Below are positions 34,715-46,078 of a stretch of DNA of 64,000 nucleotides, one piece after another. Position 1 is the stretch's first letter, and every line of letters starts with the position of its first letter. Source of the DNA: Prionace glauca (lineage: Eukaryota; Chordata; Chondrichthyes; Carcharhiniformes; Carcharhinidae); NCBI GenBank assembly GCA_037974335.1, contig CM075733.1, positions 40,265,959 to 40,329,958 on the forward strand, given 5' to 3'. The translations under genes and the position numbers were made by a program. A model generated the notes under the pieces. The model was not told the DNA's origin. It did not search any database and saw only the letters and a program-made list of their open reading frames with translations.

Positions 34715-35520
34715 AGTGCCAATTCCCGCTGGAGATCTAGTAGCACAGAGCTGAGCGGGCCACTGCGCATGTCCCGATCTGTCAGAGCGCAGGTTTGTAT
34801 TTGCGCAGTAGCCCTGTGTTGCCAGCCTCCTGAATGCTGGTCAGCCCTGCGGCTCTGCATCCCTGCAACTCCAAACCCCTCACGCCCTGATTGCTGGCTT
34901 CCCAGGCGTGTCCGGACCAGCCTCGACCCAACACCCCACCGCGCCTGCCACCCCAATTTCTCGATTTCCCACTCCCCCAGCACTGATACCCTGACCATAT
35001 CACCCCAACCCTGATGGCTAGCCCCAATTGCTGGCCTCCCCCTTTCTATCACTACCGATTGCAGAGTGGCAGCAGGACACCCCTACGCCCTCACCAATCT
35101 CCCCTCCAGAGGCTCTGCCTTTTATAGGCCCTGTGCCATTAGGTCCCGTTTCCTTGGTACAGCCCAATGTCCAGGGCTGTGTCAAGGTGTCCCCTTGGGC
35201 CTTGCCCATTGGGCAGTGCCAGGGGGTCAGGCTGGCACTGCCAATCTGGCAATGCCCAGGGGGCACCCCTACTTATCCCAAACTTTTGGGGGCCCCAATG
35301 GCCCCCCCTTCACTCCAGTGGGGTTGGGTCCCCAGCTCCCCACAAGTTATGCTAAATCCTGCTGGCGTGAACCACTCCTGGTGCGGGGGAGACTCTGGCG
35401 GGCCCAGAGACTTCAGTCCTGTGCCTGCTAATGATATTGAAATTATATTAAAATCAGCATCTCCATAATTTATTCAGTTCCACCCCGATTTCTGGTGCAG
35501 AAATCCAGTAGCTGGAGACT
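34715..35520 (+). repeat. GC-rich dispersed repeat, copy 2
   Basis: This C/G-rich block stands out from its AT-rich flanks. It begins with AGCGGGCCACTGCGCATGTC and CGATCTGTCAGAGCGCAGG, carries a C-rich middle, then GGGCAGTGCCAGGGGGTCAG and GCTGGCACTGCCAATC. The reverse complement of its start matches the end of 43505-44215 (ACTCTGACAGATTGGCACATG, GTGGCCCACTCAGCAC; read in parts). Frames of up to 146 codons on both strands reflect composition. I do not recognise the class. Confidence 0.7.
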
Positions 35521-35599
35521 TGTGGAGGCCATGACGCCCAGCAGGAAACCTGCAACATGACCTCTATTTGAGGCTCCCAGTCTGCTGCACTGCTAAATA

Positions 35600-36640
35600 C
35601 ATGCCCCCATGTATCCAGATTTGAATTTGGCAATCAGAAGTATCATTTCAAAATTTGTGCATGACACCAAATATTAGGATGTAGTTAACACAGGAAAGGA
35701 CTGTGACAAAATATGGAAGGCATTAGTAAACTTTAAAAAGTTGCCTGGAACTGGTGAATGAATATCAATATAGGTAAGTGTGAGGCAAAACATTTAGTTA
35801 GGAGGCCACAGACTTCTTCGAAAGTAAATGTCTGAAAGAGGCAGACGAATAGAAAGATCTGGGGGTACAGATACACAGATCACTGGAAGTAGTGATGCAG
35901 GTTAATAATGCCTGAAAAAAAAGCAAAGAACGCCCCAGTCTTCAATTCTGGAGGGCAAGATTGAGCGGATTGGAATTGTTTTCACTAGAGAAGAAAGGAC
36001 CGAGGAGTAACCCGGTCAAGGCCTTGATATAAAAAGGTAGAATCATAGAATCCCGATAGTGTGGAAGGAGACCATTCAGCCCAATGAACCTGCGACATTC
36101 CCACCCAGGTCCTATCCCCGTAACACCACATATTTACCCTGCTAGTCCTCCTGACAATAAGAGGCAATTTTTGCATGGCCAATCAACCAAACTCACACAT
36201 CTTCAGAGCTCAGGAGGAAACTAGAGAGCCTGGAGAAAACCCATGCAGACATGGAGAACTCCGCACAGACAGTGGCCCGAGGCTGGAATTAAACCTTGGT
36301 CTATGGCGCTGTGAGTCACCAGTGCCAACCACTGTGCCACCGTGTCACTAGATGGAGGGAAGAATTTTCCACTTAGAGGCAAGAATGAAATTAAGTGCCA
36401 TAAATATGAGACAGTCATTAATAAATTCAACAGTGAATCCAGAAGAAACTTCTTTACCTAGTGGTTAATATATGTAACTCACTACCACAGTATAGATAAG
36501 GCGAAACAAGATAAGCTTGGGAGGGAGACAGAAATGGAAGGATATGTAGGTGAAGAAGGGTGGGAGGAAGCTCAAGGGGAGTATAAATACTGGCATAGGT
36601 GTGTTGAGATGAATGGCCTGTTTCTGTGTAGTAAATATTC
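35600..36640 (+). mobile_element. Old CR1 LINE, interrupted by a SINE-A
   Basis: Diverged CR1 text runs from CAAAATTTGTGCATGACACC (counterpart of the KFADDTK region) through GTAAGTGTGAGGCAAAACAT to the C-terminal and 3' part after the SINE (AGAAGAAACTTCTTTACCTA, GAATGGCCTGTTTCTGTG). The SINE-A at 36039-36347 splits it, so the LINE is older. Many stops are present. Confidence 0.75.
36039..36347 (-). repeat. SINE-A within old CR1
   Basis: AGAATCATAGAATCCCGATA, CATTCAGCCCAATGAACCTG, CTCACACATCTTCAGAGCTC and the reversed head GAATTAAACCTTGGTC...GCCAACCACTGTGCCACC. It is inserted into the CR1 relic. Confidence 0.9.
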
Positions 36641-36699
36641 TGCAACACTTTGTAAATTTGCCATTGCTTCAGATAACATCCATGAAACCTGTAACCAGA

Positions 36700-36772
36700 T
36701 TCTTCAGTAAGAACTTCTTACTGTGTTTACCCCAGTCCAACGTCGCCATCTCCACATCATGACCAGGTCTTT
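36700..36772 (+). repeat. Penelope-like tail terminal fragment
   Basis: GAACTTCTTACTGTGTTTAC and CCCAGTCCAACGTCGCCATC, then TCCACATCATGACC, correspond to the last 60-70 bp of the tail at 17978-18156. The rest is absent. Confidence 0.65.
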
Positions 36773-37550
36773 CATCCAGAGCAGCACTTACACGCAGCAA
36801 CATATGTAATTAAATTTGTAAATCCAAACCGATTTAGGAACCCTATTTCAAATACTTATTGTGTAAATATTAGCTCCCTTGAAAGTACATAAAAATGCAG
36901 GCAGTAATGGCTTAGAAGTTCATTTGTACTAAATTGTTACGTTCATGAAACAGCTCCTGCACCTGACCACGAATTTGTGTCTCTGGTAAATGAGGTTAGT
37001 AAGCTGCAGGCACTTAGTGAGGGAGTTCCCAAGCAGGTCGCCAACAAGGAGGTTTCAAATATTAGCATTCAGCTTAATAAGCCAACAACAGCTCGGACAG
37101 GAAGGAAACTAACTGGAAAGGACCATTGGAAAACATAGCAATTTGTAGGAGCTGGCAGTTGGGTGGGTGGGAAGCTTTTTATTGCCAATGTGGTGGACAG
37201 CACGCTTGTTTCTCAAAATGAATGTGCACTTCCCACCTGTCATCTTGGAGGTTGAAGCATGAAACACAAGTGCAACATCATTAAATCTCTGGACTCTAAT
37301 CAGAACCCCAGTGTTTCTGCTGTTACACAGCTAAAGTGCACCTGGAAACTAAAGTGGCATCAATAGATTAATTTCTTTTACTTACAAAACACAAATTGTG
37401 CTGCAAGTCCATCATCTGCCATGCTCTGCCAGTGCCACTTTAGCTGAGAGCATTTGCAGCAGTCTTTACGTGATTCAGATTGCCAATGCGGCTAAACAAC
37501 CTTAACCACCCTCATCTTGTGGAGGCCACCCACATCCATCAGATATTAAG
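36773..37550. other. No recognised content
   Basis: Intergenic DNA; nothing supported. Confidence 0.4.
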
Positions 37551-37873
37551 GTGGCACAGTGGTTAGCACTGGTGCCTCACAACACCAGGGAGCCAGGTTC
37601 ACTTCCCAGCTTGGGTCACTGTCTGTGTGGAGTTTGCACATTCTCGTCGTGTCTGTGTGGGTTTCTGCCAAGTGCTCCAATTTCCTCCCACAGTCCAAAG
37701 ATGTGCGGGTTATGTTGATTGACCATGTTAAATTGCCACATAGTGTCAGGGGGACTAGCATGGTAAATATGTGGGGTTATGGGGATAGGGGCTGGGTGGG
37801 ATTGTTCTCGGTGCAGACTGGATGGGCTGAATGGCCTCCTTCTGCACTGCAGGGATTCTATGGTTCTATGATT
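37551..37873 (+). repeat. SINE-A with target-site duplication
   Basis: Head GTGGCACAGTGGTTAGCACT, middle CACAGTCCAAAGATGTGCGG, tail CACTGCAGGGATTCTATGGT then TCTATGATT. A possible target duplication AGATAT lies at 37541-37546 and 37874-37879. Little diverged. Confidence 0.92.
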
Positions 37874-38344
37874 AGATATCAAAGCAGCGATTCATGCAGG
37901 AGCTGTCCTTGTTGTTGCTATCTGGAGTTGGGCCCAAATCTAACCTGTTTGACTCAGAGGCAGGAACATGAGCACTGTGCTAATGGCCAGACATGATCTG
38001 ATATCAACTCTGTATTTACAAACCATGTTACTATCTCCTCTCACTGGGACTCTACCTGATATAGCATTCAAACCTTCTGGCTCAGTGGCAGGAGCACTAA
38101 GTTCACTCTCCAAAAGGGAGAATTTATTTGCAAAATCACTAAATGAATTGTCTGTTGTCACAGCTTGGACGTGCAAATATCTAGACAATTAATTACAATT
38201 CATAGGTCTGCATAACTAATAATGCCCAACTTGTATACAATTAAGGCTTCCTCAAGGCAGTGTATTTACTTTGCAGTGCCAAGCCTACTTGATTAGAGAA
38301 GTTTCCAAGAAAAGGCCATGTGATTAATAGCTGTTAAAACAAAA
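37874..38344. other. No recognised content
   Basis: Intergenic DNA; nothing supported. Confidence 0.4.
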
Positions 38345-38562
38345 CCATGATGTGGAGATGTCGCGTTGGACTGAGGTAAATACAGTGAAAAGTCTCACAA
38401 CACCAGGTTAAAGTCCAACAGGTTTATTTGGTAGCAAAACCTACTAGCTTTCAGAGCGCTTGCTGCCCCTCCTCACCTGATGAAGGGGCAGCCAGCACTC
38501 CAGAAGCTAGTGGCTTTGCTACCAAGTAAACCTGTTGGGACTTTAACCTGATGTTGTAAAAT
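38345..38562. repeat. Penelope-like 3' tail, palindromic copy
   Basis: The left arm (minus sense) runs from CATGATGTGGAGATGTCGCG through CAACACCAGGTTAAAGTCCA to GCTTTCAGAGCGCTTGC. The right arm (plus sense) runs from CTGATGAAGGGGCAGCCAGC through AGAAGCTAGTGGCTTTGCTA to AACCTGTTGGGACTTTAACC. The two arms are near reverse complements about an axis near 38473. The right arm carries a hammerhead-like CTGATGA at 38477-38483. Confidence 0.8.
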
Positions 38563-40424
38563 AAAACCTGCCAGAAATATCTTAGCCAGCATCACCTAAT
38601 TCCTCTGTACAGCATGTAACCTCTGTGGTGAATACCTGCATTGTCTTTAGTTGCAAACTTCTTTTCATTACCTGGATGGTGCTAATAATGTTTTATATTT
38701 TATTTTATAAAATATTTATGTGTGAGGAACTAAGATCTCACACTGTTTACTTTTATAAAATAAATATATATAAGCTCATTGCTATTTGTTTTACAACTGA
38801 GCCGAGACCTTGAAAATAGTTGAAACTATGCTTGTCTGTGGCCCCTGAACAAAAATGCCGCTTGGCTGTTCGGAAAACCCACACTTCATTACCTCTGAGG
38901 AGCTTCTAATGACAGTCACTGTACAACTCAACTGCAAAGAGAGCTATACAGAGGCCAAATGCATTTCATAACCCAGGTTGGACAGAATGAGATGAATCAG
39001 CTATAAGACAAAGGCCCCATCATCTCCCTTTCAATTGAGACCATTAACAGTCTTTGGGACCCAGATGGTGGACACACATCCTTTATCATAGGCCAGGTGG
39101 AGAGGTAGGAGGTTGTGTGATATGGGCCTGTAACTTTTGGATCAAGTAATATTGCTTTGCTGGACTGCATAGCTCAGTCTGCTGTTTAACATCTGACCAG
39201 CAGGTCAGACTGAAGGAGCTCTGGCCCAGGTTGAACAACAGGTCCCATCTACACAACTTTCTGGAGAGGTCTGTACAATTACTTACATGACTGATTCATC
39301 TTTGCATGCCTATCTCATCATGTGAATCAACACCATCAGCAAAGTGAATTATTCAGCATTGATTTTCAATCCACTGGTTTCTGTGAACGACTGCCTCATT
39401 GATCATTGATTCTGACCTCTGAAACTCATGTGCTCTAATATTTATTTTTTCTGTATCTATATTGCAAAACCTTATTTTCTCTTCTTCCTTTTACTTCTGC
39501 ACTGTCTGAGTGTATTGGCAATGCTGCGACCACCCCCCACCCTTCCTCTTCCCCCCATCACCACCACCACCACCACCTTTGGAGTTCATCCTACATTGAG
39601 TTAGCTGTGAGGTTTTTAATAGAAAATTAACAAAAACTGAAGGCTTGGAAATACACCACCACTTATCAAGCGAAACAAATAAAATCACCTTGCTGTTGAA
39701 AAGGAGAAATTAATACTGTTTAATTAACCCCCTTCCTATCTGTAACATAGCCCTAGGGTGAACAAATAATGTGTTTATAATAGATTTTGCACAATAAGGA
39801 TGCCAATTGAACCAGCAATGGCTTCATTGGATGAATCCTGGGGGTAATCGTTACTGGAAGAGCAACAACCAGGCAAAGCCTTGGATGGTCGGGTATTGAT
39901 CATAGAAAACAAATTAAAAGTAGCATCAAGTGTACTACTGTATAATTGCTGACTATTTTGTTTGGGTGCGTGAGATGAATCTTGAGCTGTCCATCTGAGT
40001 CAACTAGCAAGGGAGGTTAATAGTCATAAGTATTAATAACACTTAAGAGAATGTGGTAGCAACTGGTGTAGTGTACATTAGCGTACATTAAAACGTAACC
40101 CAAGGGAAGTCCTGAAACCCATTGCACTAATCTGAATACAAAGTCAGCATTGAGTGCTGTTTCCACCATGTGAGGTGGGGTAGAGAGTGGCTCCCCTACC
40201 CTACCACCCCAGGTCTACCTCTAACAGGGGTTTTTTAAAAAAATTATAAGGATAAAGGTATTTACTCAATGTCTGTGCTTAAATTATGTGCTGACTATAA
40301 AGAAACTGGCCCGGCAGGCATTTGTTTGTATTAAACACTTAGCAATTCTTGAGTTAATAGACCACCCAGGTAAATGTGTAAAGAAGTTTAAAAAGGTAAA
40401 CGTACATCCAACCTCCACAACACA
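38563..40424. other. No recognised gene; short CAC microsatellite
   Basis: AT-rich DNA. Positions 39555-39577 are a perfect CAC/ACC triplet run following a C-rich stretch. Nothing else is supported. Confidence 0.45.
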
Positions 40425-40905
40425 CACAACAAACACAGACACATACACACAAACACATACACAAGTACAACAAACACAGACACACACATACATACACAAA
40501 CACACACAAACACATACACAAGCACAACAAACACATATGCAAACACACATACACAAACACACACATACACACATACACACAAACACATACACAAGCACAA
40601 CAAACACACACACACACAAACACACACATACACACAAACACATACACAAGCACAACAAACACACACACACACATACACAAACACACACATACACACAAAC
40701 ACATACACAAGCACAATAAACACAGACACACAAACACACATACACAAACACACACATACACACAAACACATACACAAGCACAACAAACACACACACACAC
40801 ACATACATACACAAACACACACACATACACACGCACACACACATGCATAACAAACACACACACAAGCACACACAACAAATTCACACATACACACACAAAT
40901 TGCGC
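40425..40905. repeat. CA-rich microsatellite with 57-73 bp higher-order units
   Basis: The tract is built only of CACA, AACA and ATACA-type words. The phrase ACACAAGCACAACAAACAC (or one-base variants) recurs at about 40461, 40517, 40590, 40646, 40706 and 40773, giving unit spacings of about 57, 73, 56, 60 and 67 bp. All three minus-strand frames are open and read as Cys/Val runs, which is an effect of TG repeats and not a gene. Confidence 0.95.
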
Positions 40906-41514
40906 GTCATACAGTGTGAGGTTCGCTTAAAATTTAATTTTAATTTAAAATTCAACACTAAATGATTAAAAAAATGTTTTTTATGGCTCCTTTGCTGGTG
41001 TTCATGCCTGAAGCAAATATTTTCACAGCGCTCTTGAAATTTCAGTAGAGTTGAAGCTAAGAAAAGCTACAATTCCTGGAGATAGCCTCTTTTTTTAAAA
41101 CACAACCTGTCTTTTCCAAAAGTTGATGATTTTTGCACCTGATTTTCCATTAATGGAAATTCTCTATCTCTGTGCTGGATTTCAAACAGCAATAGTGATA
41201 GGGTCTTGAACTTTGGAGAGAGAGAGAAGTGGTGTTGCTGCTCCATTGGCGAACCTCTTCCAATCTTCTGTGTGTTGTAATAAATTCAGAAACGGTCAGT
41301 CCAGTCACATGTCCTCTCGCTTCACAATGATTTCAGAACACACTTGTTCAGCTCATTTCTGGATAAATTAAGGTTATTGTTTTATAGCCTGAGTTATTAA
41401 GTTCTGTAATAGCACTGTCATTAACTTGCAAGTCATTCATACTGTATCTTAATGAGCTAGGAAGAGCACCTTTCATGTAGCTATTGCCCTGGTAGACTTT
41501 TTGGACCCAATTCA
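40906..41514. other. No recognised content
   Basis: AT-rich intergenic DNA; nothing supported. Confidence 0.4.
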
Positions 41515-42040
41515 GCAACTGAGGGGGGATCTAATAGAGGTATATAAGATTAAGAAGGGTATAGATAGAGTAAACAGAGGTAAGCTAGTTCCTATGTTAG
41601 AAACGCACTGTACGAGGGCCCACATGCCCTCGTGCTTAGGGCTTAGGGTGAGGGGGGAGAGATATAACACGGATATTAGAGGGAGGTTGTTCACACAGAG
41701 GGTAGTGGGGGTATGGAATGCTCTGCCAAGCACTGTGGTGGAGGCAGGCACGCTAGAGTTGTTTAAGAGTAACTTAGACAGGCACATAAGTGGGTTGGAG
41801 TTGGGAGGATATAGGAGATGGTTTTAAATAAGGTTCATTAGCATTGGGACGTCCCTGGTAATGTATAAGGTTGTGGAATGATACTAATGTTTTTCTCTTT
41901 TAATTCACAGGCTTTAAGTCAGTCCGCCTTGTTGTCCAACGAGGGGCATACACGCGATGTGTCGTATAAGGGCTGCTCTTGGTTGTTTCGAGAGTAGCCT
42001 AGTACTTCATGTCATTAGTGTATGCTTAAACTGGACCAGA
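41515..42040 (+). mobile_element. CR1-type LINE C-terminus and 3' UTR, distinct subfamily
   Basis: An open frame from about 41515 to 41826 encodes the typical CR1 end, QLRGDLIEVYKIKKGIDRVN, then RGRLFTQRVVGVWNALPSTV and VVEAGTLELFKSNLDRHISG. It is uninterrupted, so fairly young, but its sequence and 3' UTR (GGTTTTAAATAAGGTTCATT; CGAGGGGCATACACGCGATG) differ from the other CR1 groups. The 5' side is cut at about 41515 and the 3' limit is uncertain. Confidence 0.8.
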
Positions 42041-42059
42041 TGCTGGGCAACACGACAGC

Positions 42060-42362
42060 TCAGTGACTATCACTGTTTGCTGTGCAGATACATGGATTTG
42101 GGCCAGTGTCTGTGGGAGTTTGCACATTCTCCCCGTGCTTGCGTGGGTTTTCTCCAGGTGCTCCAGTTTCCTCCCACACCCCAAAGATGTGCTATTAGGC
42201 TGATTGGAGGTAATAAATTGTCCCTAAATTAGTTTCCCTCAATGTGGAATGCCATAAGCATAGATAAGGGTCATGGGTGGAGGGGGGGACTGGTAATGTT
42301 AAAATGGCGGTGCGGGCTCATTGGGCCGAAGGGCCTGTTTCCCGGGCTGTTTTTTGTTCTTT
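42060..42362 (+). repeat. SINE-A variant with TTCTTTG tail
   Basis: A diverged head (ACACGACAGCTCAGTGACTA) is followed by the well-kept body GAGTTTGCACATTCTCCCCG and CCCAAAGATGTGC. The 3' end is GGGCCGAAGGGCCTGTTTCC then TTTTGTTCTTTG instead of the ATTCTATG tail. Confidence 0.8.
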
Positions 42363-43504
42363 GATCCCAATCGCTGCCATTTTCTGTCATTGGTAAAGTG
42401 GGAATGGCTGCGGAGGTGGTCGTGGATCATGCTGCTTACCTCTCACCCAACTTGCCCAAGTTTTCATGCCAGAAAGCGGATGCAACATGATGGTAAAATC
42501 AAGCCCTCTGTCTCTGAGAAATAGCTTTATATAAATGCAAACAGTAAACGTCTCACATTTTCAGTTAATCTTTTGGAGTAGTTCTTGATATCAACAGGTG
42601 TGAAATTCTAAAGGAGAATATGGGGCAAGTCTTAATTGTAATCTACATTGAAACCTTCCAGATAACTGGTCTACTTGTAATACCAGTTGCCAAGTGACTT
42701 GTGGCAGCCGTCTTAAATCAGTGTCTTTGCTTGCTTTTTAAAAGTGTTTTTTATAGAATTTCAATTTAATCAGCTGCACGCATGCACATGCCATATTGTG
42801 ACAGCGCTTCTGTTACTTTATAGCCCATCCAAGATGACATTAAGTGAGATCAAATGGTAGAAATTGTATTAAATAAAAAGCTCTGCCAACTGTATATGGC
42901 GACATGAGTCATGGGTAATAACATTGCTTAATCACACATTCATAGATTAGGAGAAAGTCTAAATGGAGACAAGAAAGTAGGGGTCAAAGGTTGCTGTCTG
43001 GAAGAAAAGTCATTACATTAGAAAGTACAGTGAAAGTAACCAGTTGGAATGTTTCCTTTATGAAGTCTGGAAATAAGCAGAGACATGCTCACACTTTTAA
43101 TGTATCAATTCTGCCACTGATAATTTTCAGTTAAAAAAATTCTGACGGGAAAACAGGAAAGAATGAATCCAGACTTAGGCAAGAGAAATTGAGATTTAAG
43201 GAAAGTTTAAACACGTTCAGGATGAATTGAAAGCAGGAATATAAAGGGTTAATTTGATCACAATTATGACAAACCAAGGTCATATGAGGGCCAGATAGGG
43301 TAAATATAAGTGGAATTACACCTAGTTAAAAGGAACTATGTAAATGGAAACAATGTCCAGGAGACACCAGTCTTTAGTGAGATTCGTGACCTGCGTAATG
43401 CCAGTCATGAGTCTCCCAAGCACTTTCTCTTTAAGCTCAATCAGTTCTGTGCTAGAGATAAGTGCAGTGCTGATATATTGAAATTAGTATTTCAGTATGA
43501 TTAG
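42363..43504. other. No recognised content
   Basis: AT-rich intergenic DNA; nothing supported. Confidence 0.4.
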
Positions 43505-44215
43505 CAGGCTCAGACAGTATTATCCGGACCCACTAGTACGTCCGCTCCCCTATCCTCCCGTCTCCACTCCAGGAGTGGTTCCATCTATTGGGGTTTACAA
43601 CTACTCCTACTAACAGGCCCTCAGGGAGGTCTGAAGACAGGTGGGCAGGTCAGCTTGGCACCATGGCACTGCCCAAGGTGCATATTAGCATTGCCCACTG
43701 GGCAGCAGGCACTGGGCAGTGCCAAGGAGATAGGACCAGAGGAGGAAGGGCATATGGCATGGCAGGCCCTTTAGTGGGCGATCGGTTGAGGGGATCCCAC
43801 TGTCACTCTGTACTGGGATTGGTGGGAGAGGGAGGGAAGAGAACAATTAGGGATGGCCATCGATGTGTGGGGGATTTAGTCGGCACTGTTATGGGATCGG
43901 GGCTGGCCACCAGAGTCGGAGGGAGGTCGGGGCTGGCCATTGGAATGGGACGTTGGGGCTGGCCGGGACCTGCAGGGGGGAGCTGGGCTGACAGGTGGTG
44001 GTCTGGGAAGCCAATGATTGGGCAGGGGGATTGGGAAGACCAGCAATTAGCAGGGTTGCGGGGTTGGCCAGCGATCGAAGGCCAGCGATCAGGAGGCCAG
44101 CAATGGGGGCCACTGTGCATGCGCCGATCACCACTCTGACAGATTGGCACATGCATAGTGGCCCACTCAGCACTATGTTACCAGCATCCTCAGTAGAATT
44201 AGGCCCTGTCCCTAC
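43505..44215 (-). repeat. GC-rich dispersed repeat, copy 3 (inverted)
   Basis: Reverse complement of the family seen at 34715-35520. GTGCATGCGCCGATCACCAC, CACTCTGACAGATTGGCAC and GTGGCCCACTCAGCACTATG near 44115-44180 match the start of that copy, and GGCACTGGGCAGTGCC near 43710 matches its middle. Gly/Trp-rich open frames on plus and Pro-rich frames on minus overlap fully and follow the composition. Confidence 0.7.
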
Positions 44216-45699
44216 TTAGCAAAGTAAATCACACTAGGGCCCCCTGCAATGCACAGAATGCCAGCGATTCGCTCTATAACTACGCCCAAAAAATGGGCAG
44301 GAAATATTCCTATTTTCTCACCCATTGGGCATTTAGTTTTTTCTTGGGAGAATCCCCGCAAATATATATTTATTAGTGTCTGCTCACAGGGTTTAAGTCA
44401 CTTCTGGATCAAACACAGTCTGTTGTGGTCATAAAGGCCAATTTGTCAGTGGCAGCTCCTTTCCCAGCTGATGAATAACATTGGCTTGAGGTCAACTAAT
44501 GTTTCTTTCCTTTGGGCAGGGTCTCTTTTCCACCCTCTTTTTTCTATGCTTTTCCTGCTTGTCTCCATGCACTCCGGTTAACAGTGAGGCTTCCCATGCA
44601 TCTAGTCCAATCCTGGTCAGCTTGAAGTCTTACCTGCAGACATTCTTGTGCCGCAGTCCTGTCAGTGGGCAACCTGTTGGTCCCGTATCAATAGTAAGCT
44701 CACAATTGAGCTGGTCTTTGTGAATGTGGCTGACATCCATTCAGCCACATGACCCAGCCAGCAGAGTTGCTGCTGAGTGAGGTAGGCAAACCCAATAGAC
44801 TGTCCTGCATGTTGGTGTACATAAAAACCAATATATAGAAGGGAAGTATATCAGGAGGATAGTAATGTAGAAGAGTTAGTTTAACACTATAAACTTTAAA
44901 TTTAATGCTATAAAAGATGGGTAAGAAAGGTAGAGCCTATAGTTAGTATCTAACTATTTAGAGCTCCCAAAATATTGCATAGATAAGTCTTTCTCCAAGG
45001 CTTCCATACTTTGATGTCTAGGTGACAAGGTGCTGCCAAAGCGTTTTTAAATTTCCACAAAAAGTGCCATGATCCTTTGAGCGGTCCGGTAGATTTATCA
45101 AGGAGTGTTTCTTTACTCTGCGGTGTTCTGTTGATACACAAGGCATAAGGTGTAAAGATTCACAGGGGAAAGGTAAAACAGGATATCTACCTTGGTACTT
45201 ATAGGTCTGCTTATGACGGATGTCAAGTAGAAAATATAATTGAGAATCAGCTTGAATACAGATGGTTCAGAGGGGGAGGGTAAAAGGAAATAAAAGAAGC
45301 CAAGAGGGAGTATGAAAAGTGTCACAAACCCAGCTGATGTTATCTACGAGGGTGTCCCAACCTGAAACACCGGTTTCCCAAACCGTTCTGTGTGCACTGA
45401 GGTGTGTGTGACACTGGAATGAGAAGAGATAGCAGTCAATCACACTTGCAAAAAACATATAGAGAAAAGCTCTCACTCTCTGTTGATGGAAAAAAGCTCA
45501 GCAAAAGCCATAAGCTAGAGGAATGTGGACAACTTTCCAGCTACTCTGCAGAACCCGATATCTCCAAACTAACTGTTTGGTAACCTGTCAAAGTCAGCTC
45601 TGTTGGAATCACCCAGCCTAACAACTGCAATTCATCTCTGCTCATGGACTAGCTAAAGGCTGATTCGTATTTTTTAAAAATCTGGTCTTTTAATTCTCA
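44216..45699. other. No recognised gene
   Basis: Intergenic DNA with no supported gene or named repeat. Confidence 0.4.
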
Positions 45700-46020
45700 T
45701 CTGATCAATGTGTGAATGAACGTATGCATTGCATTCTTTATTGTTTAAGCAGCTAAAATACTTACTCTTTCTTTAACTTATGGAAGCCCACTTAAATTGG
45801 CTCCTTCGATAAAAGAAGATCTATTTGGACTGGGAAAAAATCCACGGGAAAGGAGATTCCTTTTAAATTGCCCTTTCTGCGACCAATTGAGGGGCTATTG
45901 AATACAGAAGAAAAAGCCAGCGAATTCCTCCTCACAGTAATATAAAAGTATTTTAGCTGCTAAAAACCTGACAGAATAATAAAGAATGTAACATATACAT
46001 TCAAACATTCCTCATCACCT
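45700..46020. mobile_element. Foldback/MITE-like element, unnamed
   Basis: The left arm includes CATTCTTTATTGTTTAAGCA and AGCAGCTAAAATAC (45749-45762). The right arm has the exact reverse GTATTTTAGCTGCT (45949-45962), then AATAATAAAGAATG. Outside these, GAACGTATGCATTGCATTC on the left pairs imperfectly with GAATGTAACATATACATTC on the right, so the arms extend about 60 bp. About 185 bp of noncoding DNA lies between. This is the layout of a non-autonomous DNA transposon. I found no clear target duplication and no transposase. Confidence 0.6.
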
Positions 46021-46078
46021 GGGAGCATAACATAATTGAGGTTCCATTTAGGAAGTTAACAAATTGGAAGACTCGTCT

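Noticed and set aside
34699-35468. Overlapping Pro/Gly-rich open frames on both strands
   Set aside because: They lie in the GC-rich repeat, overlap each other on both strands and show no domain.
40284-40896. Three minus-strand open frames of 168-195 codons made of Cys and Val
   Set aside because: All three frames of the same TG-repeat tract are open; the peptide is an effect of the repeat.
43588-44173. A 183-codon Gly/Trp-rich frame and its Pro-rich opposite-strand frames
   Set aside because: Third copy of the same GC-rich repeat; openness follows composition.
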